Source of the DNA: Emergomyces orientalis
Lineage: Eukaryota > Ascomycota > Eurotiomycetes > Onygenales > Ajellomycetaceae
NCBI GenBank assembly: GCA_002110485.1
Contig: MOWL01000046.1
Span: 372,001 to 436,000 of the forward strand
Direction of reading: 5' to 3'
DNA length: 64,000 nucleotides
A program made the translations under genes and the position numbers. Position 1 is the first letter of the stretch. Each line of letters begins with the position of its first letter. This document shows, one piece after another, positions 22,130 through 32,894 of the stretch. The notes beneath the pieces are model-generated. The model saw only the letters and a program-made list of their open reading frames with translations. It searched no databases and had not been told where the DNA came from.

Positions 22130-24388
22130 GGTTTTGATTTGACTTGATTAACGATAAGGAGTAGTGGTTGTTGTGATGTGTGTTGGGGGAAACGTTGAAG
22201 GTCGAAAATAAAATGAATGAATTTCTTTTGGCATTTTACAAATTAATTCGAAATGAAAATATTTTAACTCTTTGATTTTCATTTCTTTTTTGTTGCTTTC
22301 TGAGAAAGGGAAGGGGCGAAGGGGAAATGGCCAGGAAAGCAAGCAGAAGATTTTCATAGCGGATTGGCTGGTTTAGATAGATAGAGTCTGGCGATGTTGT
22401 ATTGTTTTTTTGTGATATATGTGTAGGAATGAAAAAGGGAACCTTTGCCAGAAAAGTATCCTTTTGCCAGAAAAGAAATACCTTTTCTAGCTTCCTTGCT
22501 TCTAATACATGAAATTCGGATTTTTTAAAGGCTATGTAACACAGTCATGTCCATTTTCAGCCTGATTCTCATTGCCATCGTTATCATCAACGATAAATTG
22601 ATTGGGAATGAAAATTAGCTCAATCCTATGCTTCTCCCCCCCAATATGAAAAGAGAAGGATATGCAGCCTACAGTATTTAGGGTCCATCAATGTGATTAG
22701 CTAGATATTAACTCTCTTGTCAATTGTAAAGCATTTTAAAATCAATGCATGAATTTGACAAATTTCGCGACATGTATGTGCGCATAAATCATCCAGCATT
22801 TAGAACCGAGGAGAAATAGGTCGCCAAAACCCGAAATAAGTAGAGCCACAAAATGCGCCAGGAAGCAAAATCAAAACAGAAGCAGGGTATCATATTCATG
22901 AGATTCATAGGTAAGAGAGCGGAAACAGGGAGATGGTATAGACAGAATAAAAAGGTCTCAGGTAACGCTAGTTTTACACAATCTTGTGTTGATGCCCGCG
23001 CCGCATTAATGGCGAATCGGCAAGCAAACAGGCAAAGGCTTATAGGGAAGAGAAGTGAAAGTGAGAGATCCATCCGTGAAGATTTTCCAACCCATCTTCA
23101 TACTTTCGGTTTCTCCATTCTGCGCGATGAACTGGGGCATGATGAATTAACCCTCCTTGGTTCATATTCGGACCTTCGTTTCGTTTACATCCATCGTTAG
23201 AACGGCGTAAGGACGAGATTGTGCCCGTGGTGTTTCGTGAAAGGAGTGGGGCCGTTTGTCAACGTAGTTACCCCGTATATGGAGGTGTAGGAAGTTGAGA
23301 TGACCTGAAGCGGAGTATGAAACACCAGATATGGTCATCTTGGCTGTTTCGGGCTGGGCAATAGGTGTCCAAAAAATGTATAGACGTATCGACGCATGTA
23401 TCACTAGGACATCTTCTTCGGCTCTTTATTCATTTCTGGCTAAAAGATGTTGGGTTTCATATTGATTTGTATTTTGCTCGTTGAAAGTTTGATGGAGGCG
23501 GGAAAACAATCTGTCTGAGATAGCCGTTGCGCTTTTTGGGGTATAAGAAGTGTAAGAAAGAACCGCCCACAACTATCCCCGTTCATAAAGGCTCTGGCGT
23601 TAAGGTCCTTCTGTTTTAATTCCACTTCCAGGGGGTATATTCCTTCCAAATGCCAACATTACATCCAATGAAATCTGGCATCTCGAATGTTTTCACTAGT
23701 GGTGACACCAAAGAGCGGAAGCTGGTGATTAACATTCCGGTCTAGTAATAGGCTCAAGTCCGGCCTATAGCATTGTCTGTTTCCGCTGTCTGTGAGTCTT
23801 GGTCCACTCGAGAACTGCGGCGGAGCTGGCGTCGTCGCGCAGTTGCTCTGTTGAGATATCTGTGGAGAAGCCTGAGCGATGTGAGGCCAAACTGATACGA
23901 GGCCCATATGAATGCGATCGAGGTGGCAAGCCGTTTCTCCGCAAGGGAGAAGTATAAGTCCATAGGAGCTTATTTAAGAAGAGGAAAGTCCCCTCTTTTC
24001 CTTTCTCCCTTCACGGAGGCTGTTGATATTCTTCTCTGTGGTTGTTAGAGATAGTAGCATAAAAAGCAAGATATTCATTTATTACCAAAGAGAGGCCCCG
24101 GTTTCGGAGAAACTTGATCGGAGCCTGTATTGTAAACGAAACGAAATTACAACTGGTGACAGATTGGTAACAATACTGGTACTTTACCATCACGTGCCGT
24201 CCGCATTTGGAATTTTCAAACCTCCAGCGAAATTCAATCTTTGCCCGACGATAATCAAAAAGAAAAGAACCAGCAGCACCACAAGCCTCGTGTCGGCTCA
24301 ATTCCCTCCTCTTCTTCCTCCGTCCCTTTTTCCGATCTCCGCTGTCTGATACATAGCCCTCTTTCAGATTTCCCACTTCTCAGCAGCC
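22130..24388. other. Spacer between cct8 and mrpl12
   Basis: About 2.26 kb without a believable gene. The longest frames (121 codons at 24011-24376 minus, 115 codons at 22853-23200 plus) show no domain and overlap AT-rich DNA. The right end is the bL12m promoter and contains CACGTG at 24191-24196. Confidence 0.55.
24191..24196. promoter_or_regulatory. CACGTG E-box upstream of mrpl12
   Basis: The palindrome CACGTG lies 193 bp before the bL12m start codon. This is the core bound by Cbf1-type bHLH factors in fungi. Its use here is inferred; the same core recurs in three other promoters of the window. Confidence 0.45.
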
Positions 24389-25191
24389 ATGTCAATTCCT
24401 TCACAAACTGCAGCCCGATGCTGCCGCAATGTCCTCCGCCATTCCCCGTCTCCCCGTCTCCCCTCCTCTACATACCTCTCCCAGTCCAAACGGATAACCC
24501 CCACTGCGGTCGGAGCAAGACGATGGCAGTCCACAGAGGCCCCTGCGGAGACTCCTAAGAACCCGAAAATCACACAGATTGTGGACCAAATAAGTCAATT
24601 GACATTGTTGGAAACTGCTGATTTGGTTTCAAGCTTGAAGGTTGGTCAATTGATGTGGTTTTCTGTATTTATTTGTGCCATTGAATTTTTGGATCTTTTT
24701 TGACTATCCGGTTCTTTGCCCATGTGGATGCAGACGTGGGAAGTAAAAGCTTAAATAGGGCATGCATATGTATCTGGCCGGTTGTTTTCTTGCAGGTATT
24801 CTTTAGATGCAAATTTGTCAGTAGAGCTAACACTAATCTCTAATCCCGTCATATATAGTCTCATCTTAACATTCCCGATCTACCAATTGGTGGTTTCGCA
24901 GCCGGTCCGGCAGCTGGCGGGGCTGCCCCTGTTGCCGCCGTGGAAGAGGAAGACGCCGCCCCAGCCGCACAGGAGAAAACGCTGTTTAATTTGAAACTGG
25001 AGTCCTTCGAGGCGGCCTCGAAACCCAAGGTCATCAAAGAGATTAAGTCACTGCTCAGCCTGAGCTTGGTTGACAGCAAGAAGTTTGTGGAAAGTGCCCC
25101 GAAGGTGATGAAGGAGTCTGTGCCAAAGGAGGAGGCCGAGAAGATCGTCAAGGCAATGAAGGATCTAGGGGCTAAGGTTGTCATGGAATAA
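24389..25191 (+). CDS. mrpl12: Mitochondrial ribosomal protein bL12m
   Basis: Two exons (24389-24640 and 24859-25191) give 194 residues. Residues 1 to about 50 are rich in Ser, Arg and Pro, a mitochondrial presequence ending near RRWQST. Next comes the L12 N-terminal dimerisation helix (ITQIVDQISQLTLLETADL), then an Ala/Pro/Glu-rich hinge. The C-terminal globular L7/L12 domain starts at KTLFNLKLESF and includes KPKVIKEIKSLL and the closing LGAKVVME. bL12m forms the stalk of the mitochondrial large subunit and recruits translation factors. The intron falls exactly between the N-terminal helix pair and the hinge. Spliced length and domain order are normal for the family. Confidence 0.95.
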
Positions 25192-25777
25192 TTTGGTTTT
25201 CTCTCTATGTTTTTCTTCTCCCTCTTATATTTATTGGAGTTTAAACTGAGTGAAATAGAATATTGTTGACGGGACGATTGGAGCTGCGAGGAAGTGGGTG
25301 CTCCGTTTGATGGTTCTGTATGTGTACGAGCGTAGAGGCATTATATTGTACAATATCACTTTGTTTATGAGATACTTCTCATTATTATTCCATTGCATAT
25401 AACACTTTTCTGCAAATGGTTTATCAAACTGCTCATCGCTAGCTATTCCGCTTCTCAAAGGCCAACCGTTCTCTGCAAAGAAGGGCCTTTTTCTACCGCT
25501 GAACAATATTTAAGAAATCTCAGCAATTTATTACCACGGGGAACAGGAACAATTGAACGGAAAATTCCAAAAGATACTCTCCCTTGAAGCTCCAGCCACT
25601 TTGCTTACTAATCGCGACATGGCCAAGATCAACCTCATTTTTCATTTCTTGCTTTGCTATGCTTGAGTCACTGCTCCAATTGAGCAATTGAGCATTTGTC
25701 GACCTCGGGGCAGAGGAGTATTCTTCTTTCGGCCGTCCTTGAGATCTTCCTTGTCCTAGATTTTTCACCCTGAAGCA
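25192..25777. promoter_or_regulatory. Spacer with TGAGTCA element
   Basis: The 586 bp hold the 3' end of mrpl12 and the promoter of the Sel1-like gene. TGAGTCA, the core site of Gcn4/CpcA and AP-1 type bZIP factors, lies at 25664-25670, 108 bp before the next start codon. Nothing else was recognised. Confidence 0.4.
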
Positions 25778-27198
25778 ATGTTCGCTTTGCGATGTGTGAG
25801 GCCACGCCCTCTGTGGCTTATATCCTACATCTCAAGTCTGCCCGCGAAACAATTTCATTCTTCTTCTCCCCACACCGCCGCAAGAGCACCTTCGACATGG
25901 AAAGCAATGAGTGAACGTAGGAGAGAATCTAGATATCAATCAGCTTTTGGCTCTATCCGTTTAACAGCAGAGGAAGCGGAAGCCTTGGTTGCCAATATCC
26001 CTCGCCCTCTATTCGAATCCGCTCTGTCAAGCTCTCTACTGGACGCCACTATAGACGCGGCTGTAAACCTGGCTGGGACTCTCATAAGACTTGCAGTAAG
26101 GTGTAATACGATGCACGGGAGTGAGATATTCATTAAAAATAGAGGTGAAGCCCCATTGACTACTACTCCAGGGAAACTTGATGTTGAATTCCTCATGGAC
26201 GAGGTAATCCATTGGCCAAACCCTTAATTAACCGCTATATAGACCGGGGAATGTTATCCAGACTTTCTTTTATCCTTTCGAGACATCCCGATTACCGCGC
26301 CGTAGCAAATTGGTTATTGTATAGACTAGCAGAGTCGAAGGAACCGTTCGCCGTTCTGTACATTATTAACCAGCAATTCACCGCAGGTACCCCTCTCAAA
26401 AGAACCGTTTTGATGGACTACTTAGAAGAATTTGCCCAAAGACATCTTCTTGACGCAATGGTGCTCTATGGGCGGATTTTACATGAACGGCATCGGCGGA
26501 CCGAAGAGGCACTTACCCTTTGGCAAAAGGCTATGGAGATCTCGGTACCGCATCAGGCACACGCTGGCGAGACGGATGAAGACCCATACAGCGTTCTTGG
26601 TATTCCTCAAGCCTGGGAAATGTATGCAGCCGTGAAAGGGGTTAAGGGAGATAGCCAAGGCAGCCGGGAGGCCGTGGAAACAGGAGCGTTCTTACTTGAC
26701 CACCCGGTGGCTTTCCAGTATCTTGCAAAGATTGTCGGCAACGAAGGTCAACTGAACAAATATGAAGAATATATGACGAAAGCTGCTATGGATTGTAATG
26801 CTGAAGCATGTCATGACCTGGGAAGCTTTTATTTGGAGTTACATTATTATGGAAAAGAGCGGGATAAATCCCCCAAACCATCGAAAGGCCAGGACACCTC
26901 CCCCAAAGATGTGATTGCGGGAAAGTACACGAACAACGAACTCCGCCAAAAGGCCATGGATTGGCTTGAAATTGCTAGTACAGGTGGCTGGGGCCCATCT
27001 GCTCTCATCATGGCCTGTCTCTTACGTGAGGAAGGAAATGCTCACAAAGGATTACACTATTTAAATATTGCAGAACATGACGAAAAGTCCGCATCGAAAG
27101 CGAAAGATATACGACATATCTATCTTGGCAAGACTTTCGAATTAAATATTGAGAGAGAAAGAGCGATCTTTACGAAACAGTTCGCACAGTTTGGTTGA
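25778..27198 (+). CDS. Mitochondrial Sel1/TPR-like fungal protein
   Basis: A mitochondrial-style presequence (residues 1-35, Arg/Ser/His-rich, no acids, FHSSSP cleavage-like region) precedes an alpha-helical protein with Sel1/TPR-like spacing, for example the EEALTLWQKAMEI, CHDLGSFYLELHYYG and RQKAMDWLEIASTGGWGPS helices. Two reading frames meet near 26200. A 98-bp intron 26145-26242 (donor GTGAAG, acceptor TATATAG, branch-like TTAAC) joins them in phase and gives 440 residues, so a frameshift need not be assumed. I do not know a named orthologue; it looks like a conserved Eurotiomycete protein acting in the mitochondrial matrix or membrane, possibly in respiratory-complex or RNA work. The exact splice sites are less certain than the gene itself. 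Confidence 0.7.
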
Positions 27199-27677
27199 AG
27201 AAATGCACCTTTTCCTCGGCCTTTCCCTGCCATTTGGAGCCTTAAATGGCTTGATTCACGAGAATTTAATTCCATCCATCCTTTACAACCATGGTGAAGG
27301 GCGGAGTTTTCCAATGAACTAACAGAATGCATTTAGTTGAGAGAGGCGCCACCTATATCCCTAGCATTATATAAATATGCGCATTTTCAAAATCCTATCT
27401 AATTTACTCCCACATCAGAAAATATCGCAAAACCGAATAAAAAGGGGAAACCAAGCCTACTCGAAAAGTTGAAAACAGTCACAAGCCGCTTGATATTGAC
27501 GCCAATATTCCTTCTTTTTATTTCCCATACTCTATCCGTGCTAGTGCTCCAAGAATTATGTTGTTTCTTGCCCACAATCAAGCCTACACAGCTGCGGGCG
27601 TAAAGAGATGCGGAATGGACCTGTCAATCCTCACCGAGGTCGATATCTTCCTCGATACCGCTCTGCATGGCTTTTCT
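27199..27677. other. Convergent spacer
   Basis: 479 bp lie between the stop of the Sel1-like gene and the stop of the minus-strand velvet gene. The stretch is AT-rich and probably holds both polyadenylation regions. No further feature was seen. Confidence 0.5.
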
Positions 27678-29083
27678 CTAACGCGACCCCCGTTCCTTCT
27701 CTCGCGTCTTAATCCCCGCAGCACCCAAAGACTTCAGCCTCATTGCCAAATATGGTGTTGGTCTCATGCCGGGAAAATCCTTCGCCGCAAACACTCGGAA
27801 AGGCTGAGACCAGACCTCATCGAGGGTTGGGGCGCTTCCCGATTGCACAACTTCATGGACATCTACTAACTGAAACCGTAGCTGATACCAACCTGCGGTG
27901 CGGACGCAGAGGTCGGAGAAAATGAAGAAGGCTGCGGGAATGAACCCGGGAGCATTAGGGGATGGTGCAAACCCTGGAGGCCGCATAAGGGTGGTACCTG
28001 GAGTTTTATCCCGGTTCGTCGCTGAGCATGGGTGGGGAGGTGCATGAGCTGGATCGGGATCTTCATCGACCGAGAATGGACTGGCATATGTGTTGCCGGA
28101 TATAATTTTGCTACGTTTATTTGACAAATTCCTCCTATCGTCACCGTTAACCGCTCCCCGCTCGTTTCTTTCGAAGGAATGTTCAACATTGGTTTGTGAC
28201 CGAATTCCTTGTTCCAAATTCCTTCCGTGTGCTTCTCTGGCTGGAAATAGACGACAGGCGACAACGTGCTGCTCGTTTGTGAGTTGCTTCCGATCTTCCT
28301 TTGACAGGGGGGAGAAATCGGTCATCAGAAGTTGAATGACCGGGAGCGGATCGATAGGCCTCCGACATTTATCTCCGAATCCGCAGGCCCGAGCTGCAAT
28401 GGGCTGCTGCCGCACAAACAAGCGGAGGCGAGAACGAAAAGGTGTGTTTGGGTTTGTTTTTGGTGGTTGTTGTGGCGGTGGTGGCTGCGGGTGCAGAAGG
28501 TGCCCGAAACCCGATGGCACAGAAGCAGTTATAGGAGTGCTGTGGTGTGCAGATGGTAAAATTGAATTTGGAGGCGGCGTTCTCGAACGTACCGTGAAGC
28601 TGTTGACAACAAGATGATGATTAGAAGAGTGTGCGTTTTATATCAACACGTCAATCTTCACAGGATTCACCGCTTTAGTTCTTCCCTGTTACTCTCTGGT
28701 CGCTTCCTATTGTGTTTTGGGCTGGAAAAATCGGCTCCCAGCCTGGGAGAAGGGATGAGCGGGACTTTAGAGGACGTCTTTAACGTTCGAGTTGTTGATG
28801 CTGAATGGAGAGGTGGCGGGTGGACCTGGTGCCCCTGCCATACCGGAGGATTGGTTGCATATGGAGGTCGAAACAGGGGCTCCCTTGGAGAATAAACCGT
28901 ACTCTGTGTAACCATTGAATGATCATAGCCTGGGCAGCTCGCATATAACATAGGCGGGGTGTGCGAGAACGATGAGCCCACTGGGGATGTGCTAGTCGAG
29001 ATTCTGTCGTGCGCGTTGCGGTATTCCGGAGAAGATTCCGGCCTATTCATCCCGCTAGACGTTCTACCCTGTACAGGATCCAT
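27678..29083 (-). CDS. Velvet-domain transcriptional regulator (VelC-like)
   Basis: Two exons on the minus strand (29083-28671 and 28599-27678, 71-bp intron with donor GTGAAT) give 444 residues. The first about 190 residues are Pro/Ser-rich. The velvet domain spans about 198-435: RQQPIAARACGFGDKCRRPIDP opens it, SGNTYASPF and AAFFIFSDLCVRTAGWYQLRF form the middle, and QPFRVFAAKDFPGM followed by GIKTREKERG close it. Velvet proteins bind DNA with an NF-kappaB-like fold and control development, secondary metabolism and, in dimorphic fungi, phase transition. The long Pro-rich N-terminus and the domain style favour VelC over VosA, VelB or VeA, but the paralogue call is only moderate. The usual DKDRRPIDPPP reads DKCRRPIDPLP here. 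Confidence 0.85.
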
Positions 29084-32000
29084 TCTTGAGAAACAGAGAT
29101 GTAATCAGGACGAAAGCAAGCTGTGAGACTCTCAATATTCAAACCCCGCATGATAGACCTAACTATGCCTTAACTCTATCTGACCCTCTTTTTATCCGTA
29201 CGCTGATGGTATGACGATGCATTCGTCGCTTCAGAGCATGTATCCGCATTCGGGTTTCACTGCAGTTAATTAAGAGACAAGGGTACTACTGGGCATAAAT
29301 TAAAGGCACAAATTGAAAGGTGTTCCTAAAATGTGATAAAAATTGGTTTTGTAGACAAAAAAAATTCCGATCCTAATCTTGGATTTCCGCTACGTCCTAG
29401 TCTCGAAATGCAGCAGGACGGATCGGCCACGCCGACATCAGAGAGTGCGTGCGGGTTGGAAGGCTGAGCTCCTGCTTAAAATGGAATATGAGAACGGCAT
29501 CTCAACTAGCCCTGTATGTATGTATGCATATATCCACATCCCAGATTCGGCACAGGTTCGAGGGTCCTAGTCTGTAGAGAATGCGGACGTTGTGGGGAAT
29601 CAAATTTAGGTGGTAGATCCGGATCATCAGATACATGCTAGAAAACGGCAAAAATATTGCCATCTCCACGAAGGAGACTAGCTAGAAATGAAGGGTAGAT
29701 CCATTAGTCAACAAGTTGACCATGTTCTTTAGGTCTGGACCATCTGGAAGCCAAAACAAGCACTGGGCTCGTCGTATGTTAGCTCCAAATTCCCCTTTTC
29801 TTTGGTCACCAAATCTAGACTCCGACATGACACTTCTTGAACCTGGACAGGGGTTGTGATGGTCGATCTCATTTTTAGATAAAGCCTGCTATTTTTTGTG
29901 CGTATTGACACGCAATCAGGCTGATCGTCACGTCGCTACCACAGCTACGCATCAATATGCCATCGACGATTGTCAAACTTGATTGCCTTCCAGAGCTTGT
30001 CTGGAGGGAAGGTCGAGGAAGAGGATCGCACACCAAAAATGAAAGGGATGATTCATCCGAGGCAGTTGCTGTTCCACGGAACCCGTGGGCGATTGTGCTA
30101 TTCCGAAATTGTTTTCATTTGCCCAAGGTTAGGAGGAGCAGAGAAATTATAAGGTCATCTCTTGACCAAAAGGCGGACCAGATATATGAAAGGCTTCGTG
30201 CAGAAATGGGATGGGCGGGGCTTTTTTGCTTCTCCTTCCTTTGTTTCCCAGGCGCGCCACCACGAAAGGATGGATTTGATGCATACGTCTATTTTCAGAG
30301 TTATATTTTGCGGAAGCAGCGGTGGCTGGGAAAATGAACAAAAATCTCATCCTTTAAACAATATCACAATAAAATGCATGGAACCGGAAGCCAGAGGCAG
30401 TTAAGCACGGGATCCTCATGGCCGGGATTAGTTTGTTGTCCTCCTTCAATTTTCAGCTTCGAAAACCCCAATCAAATCATAATTGAAAGAAAGGATTCGT
30501 TGGCTGGAGAATTTGTTTGCTGTTCATTGTTCAATGATAGCCTCGATCGCCTCCTGGAACGGGGAACTCCAGTCAGCAGTCTTTCAAATAGTTCCATTAT
30601 TTTAGCCTCAAATGCTTCTTCTGAAGTAGTCTCCTTCATGCCGTTGTACTTATCCCAAACTCTCAAGCCCTGGCCATTAAGATATCTCCGGCGAGATAGG
30701 GCCAGCTTCTATCTCTTGTCCAAAAATACCTCGCGGGAACCCATTCTGCAGGTTTAGTAGCTGCTTCACGGGGCCTAAAAAAAGTTGCTGGGCAAAGTGA
30801 AGTATCAAAAATAACATTTCCCACTAGCCAAACGTGGTGCAATTTCCTTCGAATGCATCTCTCCCTGTTTCTTTTCACCATCGGCACGCCTGTTACACCG
30901 CGGCGAGCCATCCCTTTCGTCAAGCATGGCAATGCAGTCCAAAAGCGACTAAGCAATGCAGATCCCACCTTGGATGCAGACTTTTATTCACATTGTTGCC
31001 AGTAGAGAGCCAGTAAGAATCATGACAACAGGACCAGGGGAACGCCAACTGCATGGTGTCCGCTTGCCTCCGCTGGTTTCCAGGCTCCTATTTGGAAAAC
31101 TCGACACCGTGCTGAGTAGTTGACATGTGTGGGGTGGCTGTGACGCAACTTCCTCGAGAAAAGGCACCATGTAATTGGCCAAGATAGGTATGGCTTTCCT
31201 CATATCCCGAGAGGTATGGAGCTAGTGAAGAAAGGGAACTAAAAATTAAGGCAGCATTTGCTGTCTTCAATTCTATTTTTCCTCAAGTGGTCGTCAAGTG
31301 CTCTCTTTATTTAAAAACGAAAATATAAACAATTGCCCAGGCCCTTGGGAGCACATTTTAGATCGACCTTCAACCCTGTTCATTTAGTTATTAAAATTAG
31401 TGATAAAACCCCCATCACTGCTTCTTGGTATCCTGTGGTAGGCCAGCAGCCGCCCATGTGAGGGGCTAGTAGAGCTGATCTATCACATTTCATGCGGGTT
31501 GGTAGCAGGGGTTTAATAACCCTATGTGTCAGAGAAAAAAGGGAAGGGGGGTCAAGAGGTGCGTCATGTCGCAGTGTACGGAGTTACACAAGTAAATCTG
31601 CCTGCGCGCGGCTTCAGCGTTTGAGATCTCCCTGCCTGCCGTTTCAGGAACTGGGAGCGGGCGGCACCAGGCGTGCCGTGGGGGCACTGTCTAATAACTT
31701 CCTTCGTAAGGTCTTGAAGGTGGGGTAAATTCTTGCATCCGCATGGATGCCGGAGGCTGTGCACATTGGTAGTTGGGGCCAACATGTGAGTGCGCTTGTG
31801 TCAGGGTGTGCTGACCATGGTTGTGATCCGTAGGACCCTATTTCGAGCATCATCTCCACTCGATGTTAGTTGCTGATACGTGTTATCCATGTTATCAAAA
31901 CATCAAACCATAAGAGATACAGTAACCCCGAATTTCTTCGCTCAGCCTCTTCACAATTTTTTACGGCCAATAAAGGAAGTTGGATTCATCAAACATCGCG

Positions 32001-32894
32001 CTCTTTCAAGTGCTTGATCCTCATGGAGCATCGGTGATACATTCCTGCAGAAAGACGGAAAAGAAATTTGCCAGGAAGGCATATGCAGTGGCAGCTTCAG
32101 AATATCATGGCTGCGGAGTCTGCAGAGTATGTTCGATACTCTGGTGTGAAGACCAAATCTAAGCACGATTTAACGCATGAGAGCAGTAATAGGTTGAGAA
32201 AAGCAAGAATAGAAGCGCGACGAAGCTAGAGCAATTACATCTGACACTTGCCTTTCTCCAGCCCTAGCACGTGTCAGTGTACCATTAGAATAAAAAGTAA
32301 AAATAATTAATAAAAAAACACCAAAATCAGCAAATTTATATTAAATTTCAATGGTACCCATGGGCACAATTTTGGTTAGCGGCTAGATGGAAATACTTTA
32401 TGCTGCGGTGATAGCTACAAAACATGGGTATGGAGAAAATGATTTAAAAGAGCAAGAAACCAAGAACCTCCAAAGTATATGCATCTATTTATTAGCCCCA
32501 CAATACCTTGGCACACAAAACTGATTCGTAGGCGATTTAGATTGGGATTCACACTCGTCCGTTTGGCTTGCCACTGCATTCGCACCCCCTGGCACCTCCT
32601 CGAAAGCCAATTCGCATATTGGAGGTGTACGAAGCGATCCACGGTATACCTAGAGCGTTCTCAAATTGACGTTAAATGGATGGAGGTGGCAGCCTCACTT
32701 TGGCCTATAGAACCTTCCGCTCACATTAATCCGATATGATTTTGGGGGTTTAATATCGTGCCGAAGGCAATGATGGAGCGGAAGCTGAAATTTGCTTGGC
32801 TGGTTTTTCGGTTGGAAATTCCGATTTTTGAAGAGAGGGAAGACCGTGTCTGATCAAGGGACACGGCCGGTAAGTTGTTATCTTTCAGGCCCAT
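29084..32894. other. Spacer with possible coding relics
   Basis: The 3.8 kb upstream of the velvet gene and downstream of the 32895-34895 gene hold no intact gene that I can support. Part is the velvet promoter. Fragments that look protein-like but broken occur near 29957-30337 (plus) and 30470-30970 (minus). A CACGTG core lies at 32268-32273, within a CTGACAC/GTGTCAG inverted pair. The remaining open frames are short and without domains. Confidence 0.5.
30472..30970 (-). pseudogene. Broken coding relic, family unknown
   Basis: On the minus strand a segment with protein-like composition (RRRYLNGQGLRVWDKYNGMK, then EEAFEAKIMELFERLL) stays open for about 70 codons. It is preceded in frame by a TAG. 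A neighbouring frame continues upstream with PAEWVPARYFW-type sequence, as if a frameshift split one gene. There is no start codon and no recognisable domain. It may be the decayed C-terminus of an accessory gene. The call rests on composition and the adjoining frames only. Confidence 0.3.

Noticed and set aside
29540..29590. GGTTCGAGGGTCC resembling a tRNA B box
   Set aside because: The spacing is wrong and no acceptor stem, anticodon arm or A box can be folded around it. No tRNA gene was found anywhere in the window.
29084..32894. Possible mating-type locus because of the HMG-like fragment
   Set aside because: None of the usual neighbours (sla2, apn2, cox13, apc5) is present, and the HMG similarity is too weak.
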